33,999 nucleotides of DNA from Natronomonas aquatica. Its GTDB lineage: Archaea > Halobacteriota > Halobacteria > Halobacteriales > Haloarculaceae. Shown piece after piece: positions 1 through 6,556 of the stretch (positions are counted from its first letter, which is position 1; each line of letters starts with the position of its first letter). The position numbers and the translations under genes are program-made. Location of the stretch: contig NZ_JAHLKM010000022.1 in assembly GCF_024449025.1 (NCBI RefSeq), forward strand, positions 1 to 33,999, given 5' to 3'. Below the pieces are notes generated by a model that was given only the letters and a program-made list of their open reading frames with translations, did no database searches and had not been told where the DNA came from.

Positions 1-954
1 ACTCTGCTCGATGGCTGCTAAAGACGGGACGACCACCTGCCACCGCTACTGTACAGCGTACGTCGTCTCGAACGAGAAGCCGGTGACGTTAGCGATGACG
101 TACGTCCGCAACGACGAAGACGAGGCTGACGCGGTCGAGCGTGTGCTCGCCCGCGTCGAGAACTATCCCTTCGAGATCGACCTCCTGCTTGCCGACAGCG
201 GATTCTACAACGAGCGCGTCATCCGTCGTGCTCGTGACATCGCCGCAACGGTCGTTCACGTACCCAAGAAGGGCGAGCGGATGAAGGACAAACTCGACAC
301 CCACAAATCGTACATGACAACCTATCGCATGTACAAGGACAGCGAGCGGGAACTGCGCTTCCCGCTCGCGGTCGCTGTCTCCTACCAGAACGGTGATCGA
401 GGCAAGCATGGCGAGGTTGTCCGAGGCTACGTCGCGTGCGGCGTGACTGATCGATCAGCAAAGCAGGTCGAACGCCTCTATCGGAAGCGGTCAGGCATCG
501 AAACGACCTATCGATTACTCCGGCAAGCACGCGGGATCACGACGACGCGTGATCCCGTCGTGCGGTTTGCAATCATGCTCGTCGCGGCATTGCTGGAGAA
601 CCTGTGGCTGGTGCTGCGGTGGGCGGTCGTCGCCCGCCCACAGCGGGGCGGGCGCGACCTACCCGAGGAGTTCACGTTCAAGACGTTCTGTGGCTGGATT
701 CGTCACGAGCTCGAAGAGGAGTTACGCCGGCGGTGGAAGATCAAAGCGAACGGGGTTGGCGTGCCGGCGTCACAGGCGTCGGCCGCGGGCTGACAGGTCA
801 GCCCACGGCCTGTTCGGTGGGCGGTAAGCGACAGCTGTCGGCAGAGACCGCCGAAATCTGGGTGAGATCGTCTGTCCGGGGCGGTGGATTGGAACGGTCT
901 CGATCTCCGCCGCGGTAGCAGCCGAGACTGACCGTCAAATCATACAGAAAGTGA
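1..954 (+). mobile_element. Right part of an ISH3-family insertion sequence (left end outside window)
   Basis: The window opens inside an insertion sequence whose transposase ends at 793. About 160 bp of non-coding DNA follows, up to a point where the sequence becomes AT-rich and a different reading frame begins. The right terminus is placed near 950-955, at the stretch ending in CAGAAAGTGA, by composition only. The matching left inverted repeat is not in the window, so this end is approximate. Confidence 0.6.
2..793 (+). CDS. ISH3-family (IS4 superfamily, DDE) transposase, 3' part
   Basis: DDE transposase of the ISH3 group, which cuts and pastes its own insertion sequence. The reading frame is open to the window edge, so the first ATG at 11 is probably internal and an N-terminal part (ISH3 transposases are near 390 aa) lies upstream. 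Counting from that ATG, the second catalytic Asp is in ADSGF (D62). The IS4-type YREK signature is Y157, R160, E164 followed by R171 in place of Lys. The first catalytic Asp may be in KDGTTT or further upstream. The C-terminal half is basic and Arg-rich. The protein looks intact within the window. It is GC-richer than the DNA to its right, as expected for a haloarchaeal IS inserted into an AT-rich island. Confidence 0.85.
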   Translation, partial: LCSMAAKDGTTTCHRYCTAYVVSNEKPVTLAMTYVRNDEDEADAVERVLARVENYPFEIDLLLADSGFYNERVIRRARDIAATVVHVPKKGERMKDKLDTHKSYMTTYRMYKDSERELRFPLAVAVSYQNGDRGKHGEVVRGYVACGVTDRSAKQVERLYRKRSGIETTYRLLRQARGITTTRDPVVRFAIMLVAALLENLWLVLRWAVVARPQRGGRDLPEEFTFKTFCGWIRHELEEELRRRWKIKANGVGVPASQASAAG

Positions 955-1160
955 CTATTTGGTGGTGTTCAGGCAGCATTCTCTCGACTCGTTCGGGAAG
1001 TAACGATAATGGCTGGAAGACCAACCAACAGACAATTGCGGAGATCGAACGCATCTTGCTTGACGTGTTGGTGAAAGAACACGATCTCGGCCATATCATC
1101 CAAGAAAACGACGAGTTCGTAGATACAATCCGCAATTATCTCATTCAAAACCATGGCTGA
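951..1160 (+). pseudogene. Short ORF, possible C-terminal remnant of type I restriction subunit HsdR
   Basis: The last 45 or so residues are acidic and helical (from NQQTIAEIERI to IRNYLIQNHG) and resemble the C-terminal tail of HsdR-type restriction subunits. The first 20 residues look like random translation across the insertion-sequence border. The GTG at 951 is only the first possible start; the frame stays open back to 828 through the insertion sequence. Its stop (TGA 1158-1160) overlaps the start of the metallopeptidase gene by 8 bp, which suggests the two were once translationally coupled. DUF45-type peptidases often follow hsdR in haloarchaeal type I restriction operons. The HsdR assignment is an inference from this tail and context, with no catalytic motif left to test it. 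Confidence 0.4.
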
Positions 1161-1875
1161 GACGCAACAACGTGTGGTCGATTTGTTGGGTGACTCCGTT
1201 GAGTACGATTTGAGCCGTAGTTCTGATGCCACCAAACCTCGAATTGATGTAGATATTCACGGCGTCACGGTTGTTGTTCCTGAATCTACGGAGATTCATC
1301 CAGCGGAATTGCTCAAGGAGAACGCGGCATGGGTTATCGAAAAGAAACAACGATACGACACCTACCGCGAGCAGATTCCAAACCGAGAGTACACGGAAGG
1401 AGCTGTGTTCCCATATCTCGGAGAGGAATGTGAAATCATAGTTGAAACCCGGTCGTCGTCAGATGTTGATGATGGCACCTTACGGCTTGCACAGCATCAC
1501 GTTGAGGAAACCTCGATAAAACGCGCTCTCGAAACACTCTATCGGAGAAAAGCGCGCGAGATGTTCGAGAAGCAAGCTGAGTACTATGCGAAAGCCATGG
1601 GGGTAGAATACGGACAGATTCACATAAGAAATCAGAAGACCAAGTGGGGATCATGCTCGACAAGCGGTACACTCAGTCTGAATTGGCGGCTGATGATGGC
1701 CCCTCAAGAGATAGTGGATTATATCGTGATCCACGAACTCGCCCACCTCCAAGAGCCGAACCACGATGACTCATTCTGGTCACTCGTCGCGGAATATGAT
1801 CCAGAATATGAAGCCCACAGCCGGTGGCTGGAAGAGCATAGTACTGAATTGATATTCTCTGAAGATGATCTCTAA
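1153..1875 (+). CDS. YgjP-like (DUF45 / M48-type) zinc metallopeptidase
   Basis: A 240-aa predicted zinc metallopeptidase of the YgjP/DUF45 family. The zinc-binding HExxH is HELAH (H194, E195, H198), followed by H204 in the NHDDSFW segment that normally supplies the third ligand. The upstream WGSCS (165-169) and SLNWRL motifs are typical of the family. The N-terminal 120 residues form the usual beta-rich domain. No signal peptide or membrane helix is visible, so it should act in the cytoplasm. The natural substrate of this family is poorly defined. In archaea and bacteria it often sits beside type I restriction-modification genes, which fits the possible hsdR tail it overlaps. Codon use is AT-richer than in the core genome, consistent with horizontal transfer. 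Confidence 0.85.
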   Translation: MAETQQRVVDLLGDSVEYDLSRSSDATKPRIDVDIHGVTVVVPESTEIHPAELLKENAAWVIEKKQRYDTYREQIPNREYTEGAVFPYLGEECEIIVETRSSSDVDDGTLRLAQHHVEETSIKRALETLYRRKAREMFEKQAEYYAKAMGVEYGQIHIRNQKTKWGSCSTSGTLSLNWRLMMAPQEIVDYIVIHELAHLQEPNHDDSFWSLVAEYDPEYEAHSRWLEEHSTELIFSEDDL

Positions 1876-2030
1876 GTATCATACCCGCTGAGTAGATCTG
1901 TTATGCACTGCTTTTTCTCCGCATTGGCAAGATGATATTATGATAAACTGTACCGAGACCTCCTTTTATTTCGATTGAGTTTCTTTGAGCGATACGGAGG
2001 CTCATAATCAAATGCTGGACAGGAAAATAC
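1876..2030. other. AT-rich spacer between metallopeptidase and zinc-finger protein genes
   Basis: No ORF or strong repeat is seen. It contains T-rich tracts, including CTTTTTCTCC near 1910 and CCTTTTATTTCG near 1962. These could end the upstream transcript and supply a promoter for the gene at 2031. Confidence 0.4.
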
Positions 2031-2855
2031 ATGGATATTGACCTGCCATCGGATAAGAACGAGTCAGATGATGACTCAATCTTTGACGGAAGGATTGATC
2101 TTTACGAAGCCTACTGGCTCTACGTTGACGGTGTCCGATGTGTTGGGCCACTATTAGAACAGTCTGCCGCAACAAAAAACGACACAGAAAGTTCTCCGCT
2201 TGCTCGCCACTATAATCACTTCTACGAAAAGAAACAAGAGCATAAGCGGCAATGCAAGAGCCTACCGGGGAATCTTCCAAAGTACAAACGTCACTTTGGC
2301 GAACCCCGTGGCGATGTTCAGAAAGTTCCACGAGATAATTTAGATGAACTCGGAATTGAGTGGAATGAGGGAGATGACCCGATCTGGCTCCCTCCTGAAT
2401 ATGAACTCCCGCCGGTTTGGGAAGACGATCTGGAGGGTATGGACAAAGCAGAACTAAACAATCTCGTCAGATCGCTTCGTTCAGAGAACCAGAAACTCCG
2501 GGAAGAGCGTGATCAACTGAAACAGAAGTTGGCAAAGATCAGCGAATCGATCTCAAATTATCTCAGCCTGCACGAATCCAACGAACCACAGCAAGCGACA
2601 TCGCCTCAAACTTGCGAAAAGTGTGGTCGAACGTTTGATTCAAAGGCCGCAAAACATGGCCATTCCTCTCATTGCGATGGTTCAGTTCCAACTGATAGTC
2701 AAGATCCACCGACACAGCCAGAGGCCAAGGAGTTAGCACAGCTCGCCGAAGAATTGCCTGAACTAAGTGAAGAGCAATCGTCCGAGGATTACGAACATCT
2801 ATCTGCTGAAGAAGAACTGGAAAATCTCAACCATCTGCTACAGGGAAGCCTATAG
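2031..2855 (+). CDS. Hypothetical coiled-coil protein with a C2H2-like zinc finger
   Basis: A 274-aa protein of no family I recognise. Residues 1-130 are acidic with several aromatic patches (YEAYWLYVDG, IWLPPEYELPP). Residues 137-177 form a strong heptad-type coiled coil (ELNNLVRSLRSENQKL and on). A single zinc finger follows at 195-215: CEKC, then H and C ligands in KHGHSSHC. The tail (220-274) is very acidic and Glu-rich. This layout suggests a dimeric nucleic-acid- or protein-binding factor, but that is inference. There is no membrane segment. The gene is alone on its strand, with its own upstream spacer, and converges on the helicase gene at 3053. Its AT-rich codon use marks it as part of the accessory island. 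The first ATG was taken as the start. Confidence 0.7.
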   Translation: MDIDLPSDKNESDDDSIFDGRIDLYEAYWLYVDGVRCVGPLLEQSAATKNDTESSPLARHYNHFYEKKQEHKRQCKSLPGNLPKYKRHFGEPRGDVQKVPRDNLDELGIEWNEGDDPIWLPPEYELPPVWEDDLEGMDKAELNNLVRSLRSENQKLREERDQLKQKLAKISESISNYLSLHESNEPQQATSPQTCEKCGRTFDSKAAKHGHSSHCDGSVPTDSQDPPTQPEAKELAQLAEELPELSEEQSSEDYEHLSAEEELENLNHLLQGSL

Positions 2856-2998
2856 CGCGCTTCTCTGCGGGTTTGAAAAGTCAATATCAAAACTGATGTT
2901 CGTCAGCGATAAGTGGGGGAGTCACAGCAGATTCTGATCTCAGCAGGTATAGACACCAGCTATCCCTACTGCGCCTTATTGGCGTCAATATTGGAACG

Positions 2999-3041
2999 TT
3001 TGAACTCACCGGTACAAGTATATAGTAGGGCTGAGTTCAAA
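2999..3041. terminator. 10-bp perfect inverted repeat between convergent genes
   Basis: TTTGAACTCA (2999-3008) is repeated as its exact reverse complement TGAGTTCAAA (3032-3041) around a 23-nt loop. It lies in the 197-bp space between the convergent genes ending at 2855 and 3053, where a bidirectional terminator is expected. A boundary mark of the integrated element is also possible. Confidence 0.45.
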
Positions 3042-3052
3042 TGATTGAAATA

Positions 3053-5218
3053 TTATATATCTAAGACTCCGCTTGGAGCGTAGTCGGCGGAGAATAAATG
3101 AGCATTATACGGACCAGCTTCTTCTTCAACATTAAGAAATGGCTGATCCGAGAACTTCCGAAACGTGGTATAAATGTGGTTCTTGCTGACGCTTATCGGG
3201 ATCCTTTCTTTAATTTCAGATGCCGTTTCTTGCCCACCGGACTCAACCAAGTGGCTGAGAATCTGCTTCTGTTTCTTACCGAACGGTATGACATCGTCAA
3301 TCTTCTCGTCAACATATTCGTCCGGAAGTACATTCGTCATTACATATACCGTCGCTTCATCATCGGGATCCTGAGGTGAACGAGCATACCTCCCGCAGGC
3401 CTGTAGTACCCCATCGCGCTGAATATCTCCAAGGATTGATTCTGCAAGGTCAGCGTCTGGTCCTACCCACGATTGTCCCCGATAGTCTTCGTCAATCTCA
3501 CGTTTTGGGATGGCACTTTTGTCGAAGAGTGCGAGCCAGTCTTTGATATGATCGCTACTCGGACTGATACATCCCGCGATCAACCCGATCCGTTCTGAAC
3601 TGAAGTCTTCGATTGACTTTTCTGCTCCAAAATGGATCGTGTCTGGAGAGTCAATCCCTGAGTCACACAACTGGTCGTGTAGATCCGATTCAAACGTGTT
3701 CGCTGTGACGCCGGTTCTGAAATCGTCGCCATACTTGCGCGAGAGTTCATCACATATAATTCCGACTTTATTATGATTATACCCATTGTTCGTCCACGTA
3801 TTCTTGTTGTCTCCGACCTGTACAATATGTAGATCACGCTGATTTCGACGCCATCTATGTAGATTCTCAGAGCTAACAATCTGCTCTGAGTCAATCGAGG
3901 GAGTAGTATATGCTTTCCATTTCGGCATTGTCGGATGCGCGTCAAGCCCGACCACGCTTCGTGCTTCGTAGAAATCAGGGATCGATTGTATCAATCTCAG
4001 TCTATAATCGTCATCTATAACGATTCGAATAATCACTTCATGTTTAGGTCCATCATATCCACCATTGAGTACAGGGTACTCGTGACGGACCTCGCCGACC
4101 CATCGGTCGTGATTCCGCTCTTCAGCTGAGATGAGAGCTTTGACTATGCCCGGCGTTAGCGCGTGTGCATCACTATTACACTGAAACCACTCAGCATCAG
4201 GGGCTTCCAAAGTATCTCTGACCTCGCTGAGAGCTTCGTCCGTACCAATACCCCCGACTACTCTCACAGCCAGATCTTCCCATCGTTGAATAGGAGCGTC
4301 AATCTCTGTGAGATAGCTATTGACAGTCTTTTCTAACTCTATCTTTGTCATATCAATAGTGAAGTCGGGACGTTCATCGATGATGACGTTGCAATCTTCG
4401 ACGAGGCGGGGAACCTGAGCGAAGTTGTGGGTTGCGTGCAGAACATCGTACCTAACCTCGTCATCGTCGTTAATTGGGATGCCTTCCCATTGTGTTGAGG
4501 AGCGGCAATCATCTTCGTCACAACATGGCATTTGGCCATCACAACGCCGCTTGAATTCACCGTGCGCAACAGATAGTGGAAGCCCCCGGCCATCGCACAT
4601 ATCTCTGAACCATTTCGACGGCTCCCTTCCGTCTGGTGCGGTTATTGAGCCATTTTCTTTGTCATTATGTGAGTCGTAATCGCCCCTCGCAACCGGGCAA
4701 GCGTCGCCCCGCCCATAGAGACGTTTAGCTGATGCCGACGAGCTTTCGCTTTTTGAGAACGCATCGTCGCGGGCGTCGGTTGTCCCCGAAAGTAAGATAA
4801 CTGGCTGACCACCGGTGGTATCTTCACACGATCTCCATCGCTTTGTGCTTGCGGCGTGTGTTTTTCCAGAAGAAGTTGGAGCTTTGATCACGGCGTTCTC
4901 ACCGTTTTTCATCATCGCTTGGAGCTTCTCGGTGAGTGATTTTCGGATCTCACCTGTGCCAGCGCCTTCATACACGACGCTGTATTTTCCATCTGCCTTC
5001 TTCAACTGGCCATTCTGTACGGCTTTCTTGATGGCTTTCGCGGCGCTACCATTGTCGCCGATATTGGTGGTGATTGTTTTTATTGAACTAACGATACTTC
5101 CGCGTGGTAACGCATCTCCCGTACTGAACTCTAATGAAGTGCTATATGCGTGATTGAATATTTCCCTCCATTCGATTTTCTTGAGGCCGGTGCCAGCGTT
5201 TTGATGTTCATATGACAA
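3053..5218 (-). CDS. XPD/DinG-like SF2 helicase with cysteine cluster and terminal HTH domains
   Basis: A 721-aa ATP-dependent helicase-like protein. Motif I is APTSSGKTH (113-121; K119, T120). Walker B is IIDER (D281, E282) in place of DEAH. Motif VI is QACGRYARS, about 80 residues before the end of the ATPase part. Between motifs I and II lies a run of cysteines (C174, C208, C226, C232, C233, C238) followed by the HATHNF segment just before motif II. This order matches the Fe-S domain of XPD/DinG helicases. The N-terminal 80 residues and C-terminal 70 (from KKQKQILSHL) look like winged helices. The codon at 5218 is TTG. No in-frame ATG occurs before residue 102, so either TTG is used or the start lies between 5218 and the stop at 5255. 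It is probably the replication or DNA-processing enzyme of the element. Family placement is inferred from motif order. Confidence 0.65.
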   Translation of the reverse strand: MSYEHQNAGTGLKKIEWREIFNHAYSTSLEFSTGDALPRGSIVSSIKTITTNIGDNGSAAKAIKKAVQNGQLKKADGKYSVVYEGAGTGEIRKSLTEKLQAMMKNGENAVIKAPTSSGKTHAASTKRWRSCEDTTGGQPVILLSGTTDARDDAFSKSESSSASAKRLYGRGDACPVARGDYDSHNDKENGSITAPDGREPSKWFRDMCDGRGLPLSVAHGEFKRRCDGQMPCCDEDDCRSSTQWEGIPINDDDEVRYDVLHATHNFAQVPRLVEDCNVIIDERPDFTIDMTKIELEKTVNSYLTEIDAPIQRWEDLAVRVVGGIGTDEALSEVRDTLEAPDAEWFQCNSDAHALTPGIVKALISAEERNHDRWVGEVRHEYPVLNGGYDGPKHEVIIRIVIDDDYRLRLIQSIPDFYEARSVVGLDAHPTMPKWKAYTTPSIDSEQIVSSENLHRWRRNQRDLHIVQVGDNKNTWTNNGYNHNKVGIICDELSRKYGDDFRTGVTANTFESDLHDQLCDSGIDSPDTIHFGAEKSIEDFSSERIGLIAGCISPSSDHIKDWLALFDKSAIPKREIDEDYRGQSWVGPDADLAESILGDIQRDGVLQACGRYARSPQDPDDEATVYVMTNVLPDEYVDEKIDDVIPFGKKQKQILSHLVESGGQETASEIKERIPISVSKNHIYTTFRKFSDQPFLNVEEEAGPYNAHLFSADYAPSGVLDI

Positions 5219-5244
5219 GTGTAATTTGGTGGAAGTAAGACGCG

Positions 5245-5283
5245 ATTCGGCTGTTCACAATTTTAATTGTGACGTGGCCGAAT
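5245..5283. promoter_or_regulatory. Nested palindrome overlapping the helicase promoter
   Basis: The core is an 18-bp perfect palindrome, TCACAATT-TT-AATTGTGA (5255-5272). It is flanked by a second perfect pair, ATTCGGC (5245-5251) and GCCGAAT (5277-5283). Read on the minus strand the core includes a TATA-like TTAAAATT about 45 bp before the helicase start at 5218, so a protein bound here would control or block that promoter. A replication-initiator site is the alternative. Confidence 0.6.
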
Positions 5284-5341
5284 TGCTTATATTGCCTACA
5301 GAGAGGGATTCTCGCTTCGAGAGTTTCCTTCCAATTCGGCC
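5276..5341. repeat. 10-bp inverted repeat pair GGCCGAATTG / CAATTCGGCC with internal hairpin
   Basis: GGCCGAATTG (5276-5285) recurs as its exact reverse complement CAATTCGGCC (5332-5341). Between them sits a small hairpin TCTCG-CTT-CGAGA (5310-5322). The ATTCGGC word therefore occurs three times within 100 bp, in both orientations, like an array of binding sites. Confidence 0.55.
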
Positions 5342-5609
5342 GTACTGCTGGCTGCTGTATATATGTTTGGAATAGTAAATATGTCCCCTAATTTCAGCCA
5401 AATCACCCCCGTATTGTACGCGACCGGCTACTAAAGATACGCGGGTGGGGGGGTCGATTGGTGTTCTAACTGGAAGTATTATTACTATAGCACATACCTC
5501 CATACGTTCCGTTTCATACCGGGTGCGAACCACCAGATTTAGCCACGAACGTCGCCCCCCGCTTGGCATCTACTCTATATTGTTTCGTACCCTTCTATTT
5601 TCGATAAAA

Positions 5610-5849
5610 TCACTCGTCAGCTATATGCCAGAGCTTCATTCGTTCCGTGACTGCTACACTCTCCGCCTTATCGCTGTCCTCCAATGATGTGAGACGCCGT
5701 AGCGCCGTCCGTGGGGAGCATCCTACCCTGTCAGCAACTTCTCCCGTTCGAACCCCGGACCCATCGTCCAATTCCTGTAAGGCAGTTAGAACGTCATTTT
5801 CGCTATATTCGCGCGGGCGTCCGTTCCCGGAATCGGAACTATCAGTCAT
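5610..5849 (-). CDS. Small winged-helix transcriptional regulator
   Basis: A 79-aa DNA-binding protein. After an acidic N-terminus, residues 17-75 form one winged helix: ENDVLTALQEL, TGEVADRVGCSPRTALRRL as the HTH, then a short wing ending in MKLWHIADE. Such small HTH proteins are common in haloarchaeal plasmids and proviruses, where they act as repressors or copy-control factors. The ATG at 5849 was chosen because the in-frame extension upstream to 6035 is antisense to the zinc-protein leader and has poor composition. The gene diverges from the operon starting at 6011; a perfect inverted repeat (5876-5905) sits just upstream of it and is a natural candidate for its own operator. Its targets are inferred from position only. 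Confidence 0.75.
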   Translation of the reverse strand: MTDSSDSGNGRPREYSENDVLTALQELDDGSGVRTGEVADRVGCSPRTALRRLTSLEDSDKAESVAVTERMKLWHIADE

Positions 5850-5875
5850 TAGATCTCGATAATAGCGGCATACAG

Positions 5876-5905
5876 TTAGTTCTGGCGCAATAAGGACAGA
5901 ACTAA
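5876..5905. promoter_or_regulatory. Perfect 9-bp inverted repeat in divergent promoter (candidate operator)
   Basis: TTAGTTCTG (5876-5884) pairs with CAGAACTAA (5897-5905) around a 12-nt centre. It lies in the divergent region between the winged-helix gene (start 5849) and the zinc-protein operon (start 6011). This is the expected place for a shared operator. Confidence 0.6.
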
Positions 5906-5958
5906 GTGATTGGAGGAAAGACATGCAAGTGTCGAAGTCATCCGTCGTGCGTAGAAAT

Positions 5959-5984
5959 GCGCCCCCTGTTGGAGCAGGGAGCGC
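5959..5984 (+). promoter_or_regulatory. Strong GC-rich hairpin in the leader of the zinc-protein operon
   Basis: GCGCCCCCTG (5959-5968) and CAGGGAGCGC (5975-5984) pair over 10 bp with one mismatch around the loop TTGGAG. It is GC-rich compared with its AT-rich surroundings and lies 5 bp before a second hairpin. Confidence 0.55.
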
Positions 5985-5988
5985 GGGT

Positions 5989-6010
5989 GGCTTCGATTGG
6001 ACCCGAAGCC
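5989..6010 (+). promoter_or_regulatory. Hairpin abutting the start codon of the SWIM protein gene
   Basis: GGCTTCG (5989-5995) and CGAAGCC (6004-6010) pair perfectly around an 8-nt loop. The last paired base is the one before the ATG at 6011, and a further T88-A pair would draw the A of the start codon into the stem. In an mRNA this could hide the start codon. If translation began at the GTG at 5906, the hairpins would instead be coding. Confidence 0.55.
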
Positions 6011-6556
6011 ATGCAAAACGAATACTCGGCGGCACTTGAACGTGCCGTCACGGAAGACTGTATCGACGTTGAGAAACGCGACGTGCGCGCACTCACAGAG
6101 TATATGTCTACGCTCCCGTTCGGGGGTAGCCTGTACTCCGTAACCACAGAAAGCGGTTCTGAGTACCTTGTTGATCTTCTTGAGGGACGTTGCACCTGTC
6201 CAGATTACGAGTACAACCTCCCAACTGACGACGGACGGGAGTGGTGTAAACACCTCAGTAGAGTCGCTTTCGCCACAGGTGAGCGAGCAATTCCGGAGTG
6301 GGTAAATCCTGAAGTAGTAGACCCACAACTCGGAGGGCATACCAAGACTACCGTTCGTGACGGCCTTCTCACACACTCTCCCTTATCGAGGTCGGACTCT
6401 GATGCCACCACAACGGCGGCAGACATGCTCCAGACCGATGGTGGTATAGCGTCCATCTCTGACGACTCGGACGTGTGTGCGAACGGTAGCGAGCATTGTG
6501 ATGGTCCTGACGGTGACGGACTTCCCTGCTTCGAGTGCTATGAGGTGGACGAATGA
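6011..6556 (+). CDS. SWIM zinc-finger protein
   Basis: A 181-aa protein with a SWIM-type zinc-binding motif CxCx(n)CxH: C61, C63, C79 and H81, within YLVDLLEGRCTCPDYE and EWCKHL. SWIM domains bind DNA or partner proteins. In haloarchaea such small SWIM proteins are found on plasmids and in proviruses. The middle is Ser/Thr/Asp-rich and likely disordered. The C-terminus has a second cysteine group (C146, C153, C163, C166) that could bind another zinc ion. The ATG at 6011 is preferred because it directly precedes the conserved-looking region; the frame is open upstream to a GTG at 5906. The stop overlaps the next gene's ATG by 4 bp, so the two are one translationally coupled operon. Confidence 0.75.
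   Translation: MQNEYSAALERAVTEDCIDVEKRDVRALTEYMSTLPFGGSLYSVTTESGSEYLVDLLEGRCTCPDYEYNLPTDDGREWCKHLSRVAFATGERAIPEWVNPEVVDPQLGGHTKTTVRDGLLTHSPLSRSDSDATTTAADMLQTDGGIASISDDSDVCANGSEHCDGPDGDGLPCFECYEVDE

Larger units (their letters stand above)
5219..5609. other. 391-bp non-coding control region of the integrated element
   Basis: No credible gene is seen; the short ORFs crossing it have no domain and unlikely composition. It holds three layered inverted repeats next to the helicase start (annotated separately), an AT-rich stretch around 5355-5385 (TGTATATATG, AGTAAATATG) and a G-run at 5445-5455 (GGGTGGGGGGG). This mix of repeats, AT-rich DNA and a neighbouring helicase gene would suit a replication origin, but no function is shown. 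Confidence 0.5.

Noticed and set aside
5255-5569. 104-aa open frame on the minus strand in the control region
   Set aside because: It has no domain, overlaps the palindromes and has poor start context.
5938-6010. tRNA or tRNA fragment at the tandem hairpins
   Set aside because: Loops have six and eight bases instead of seven, and neither a D-arm nor an acceptor stem can be formed.
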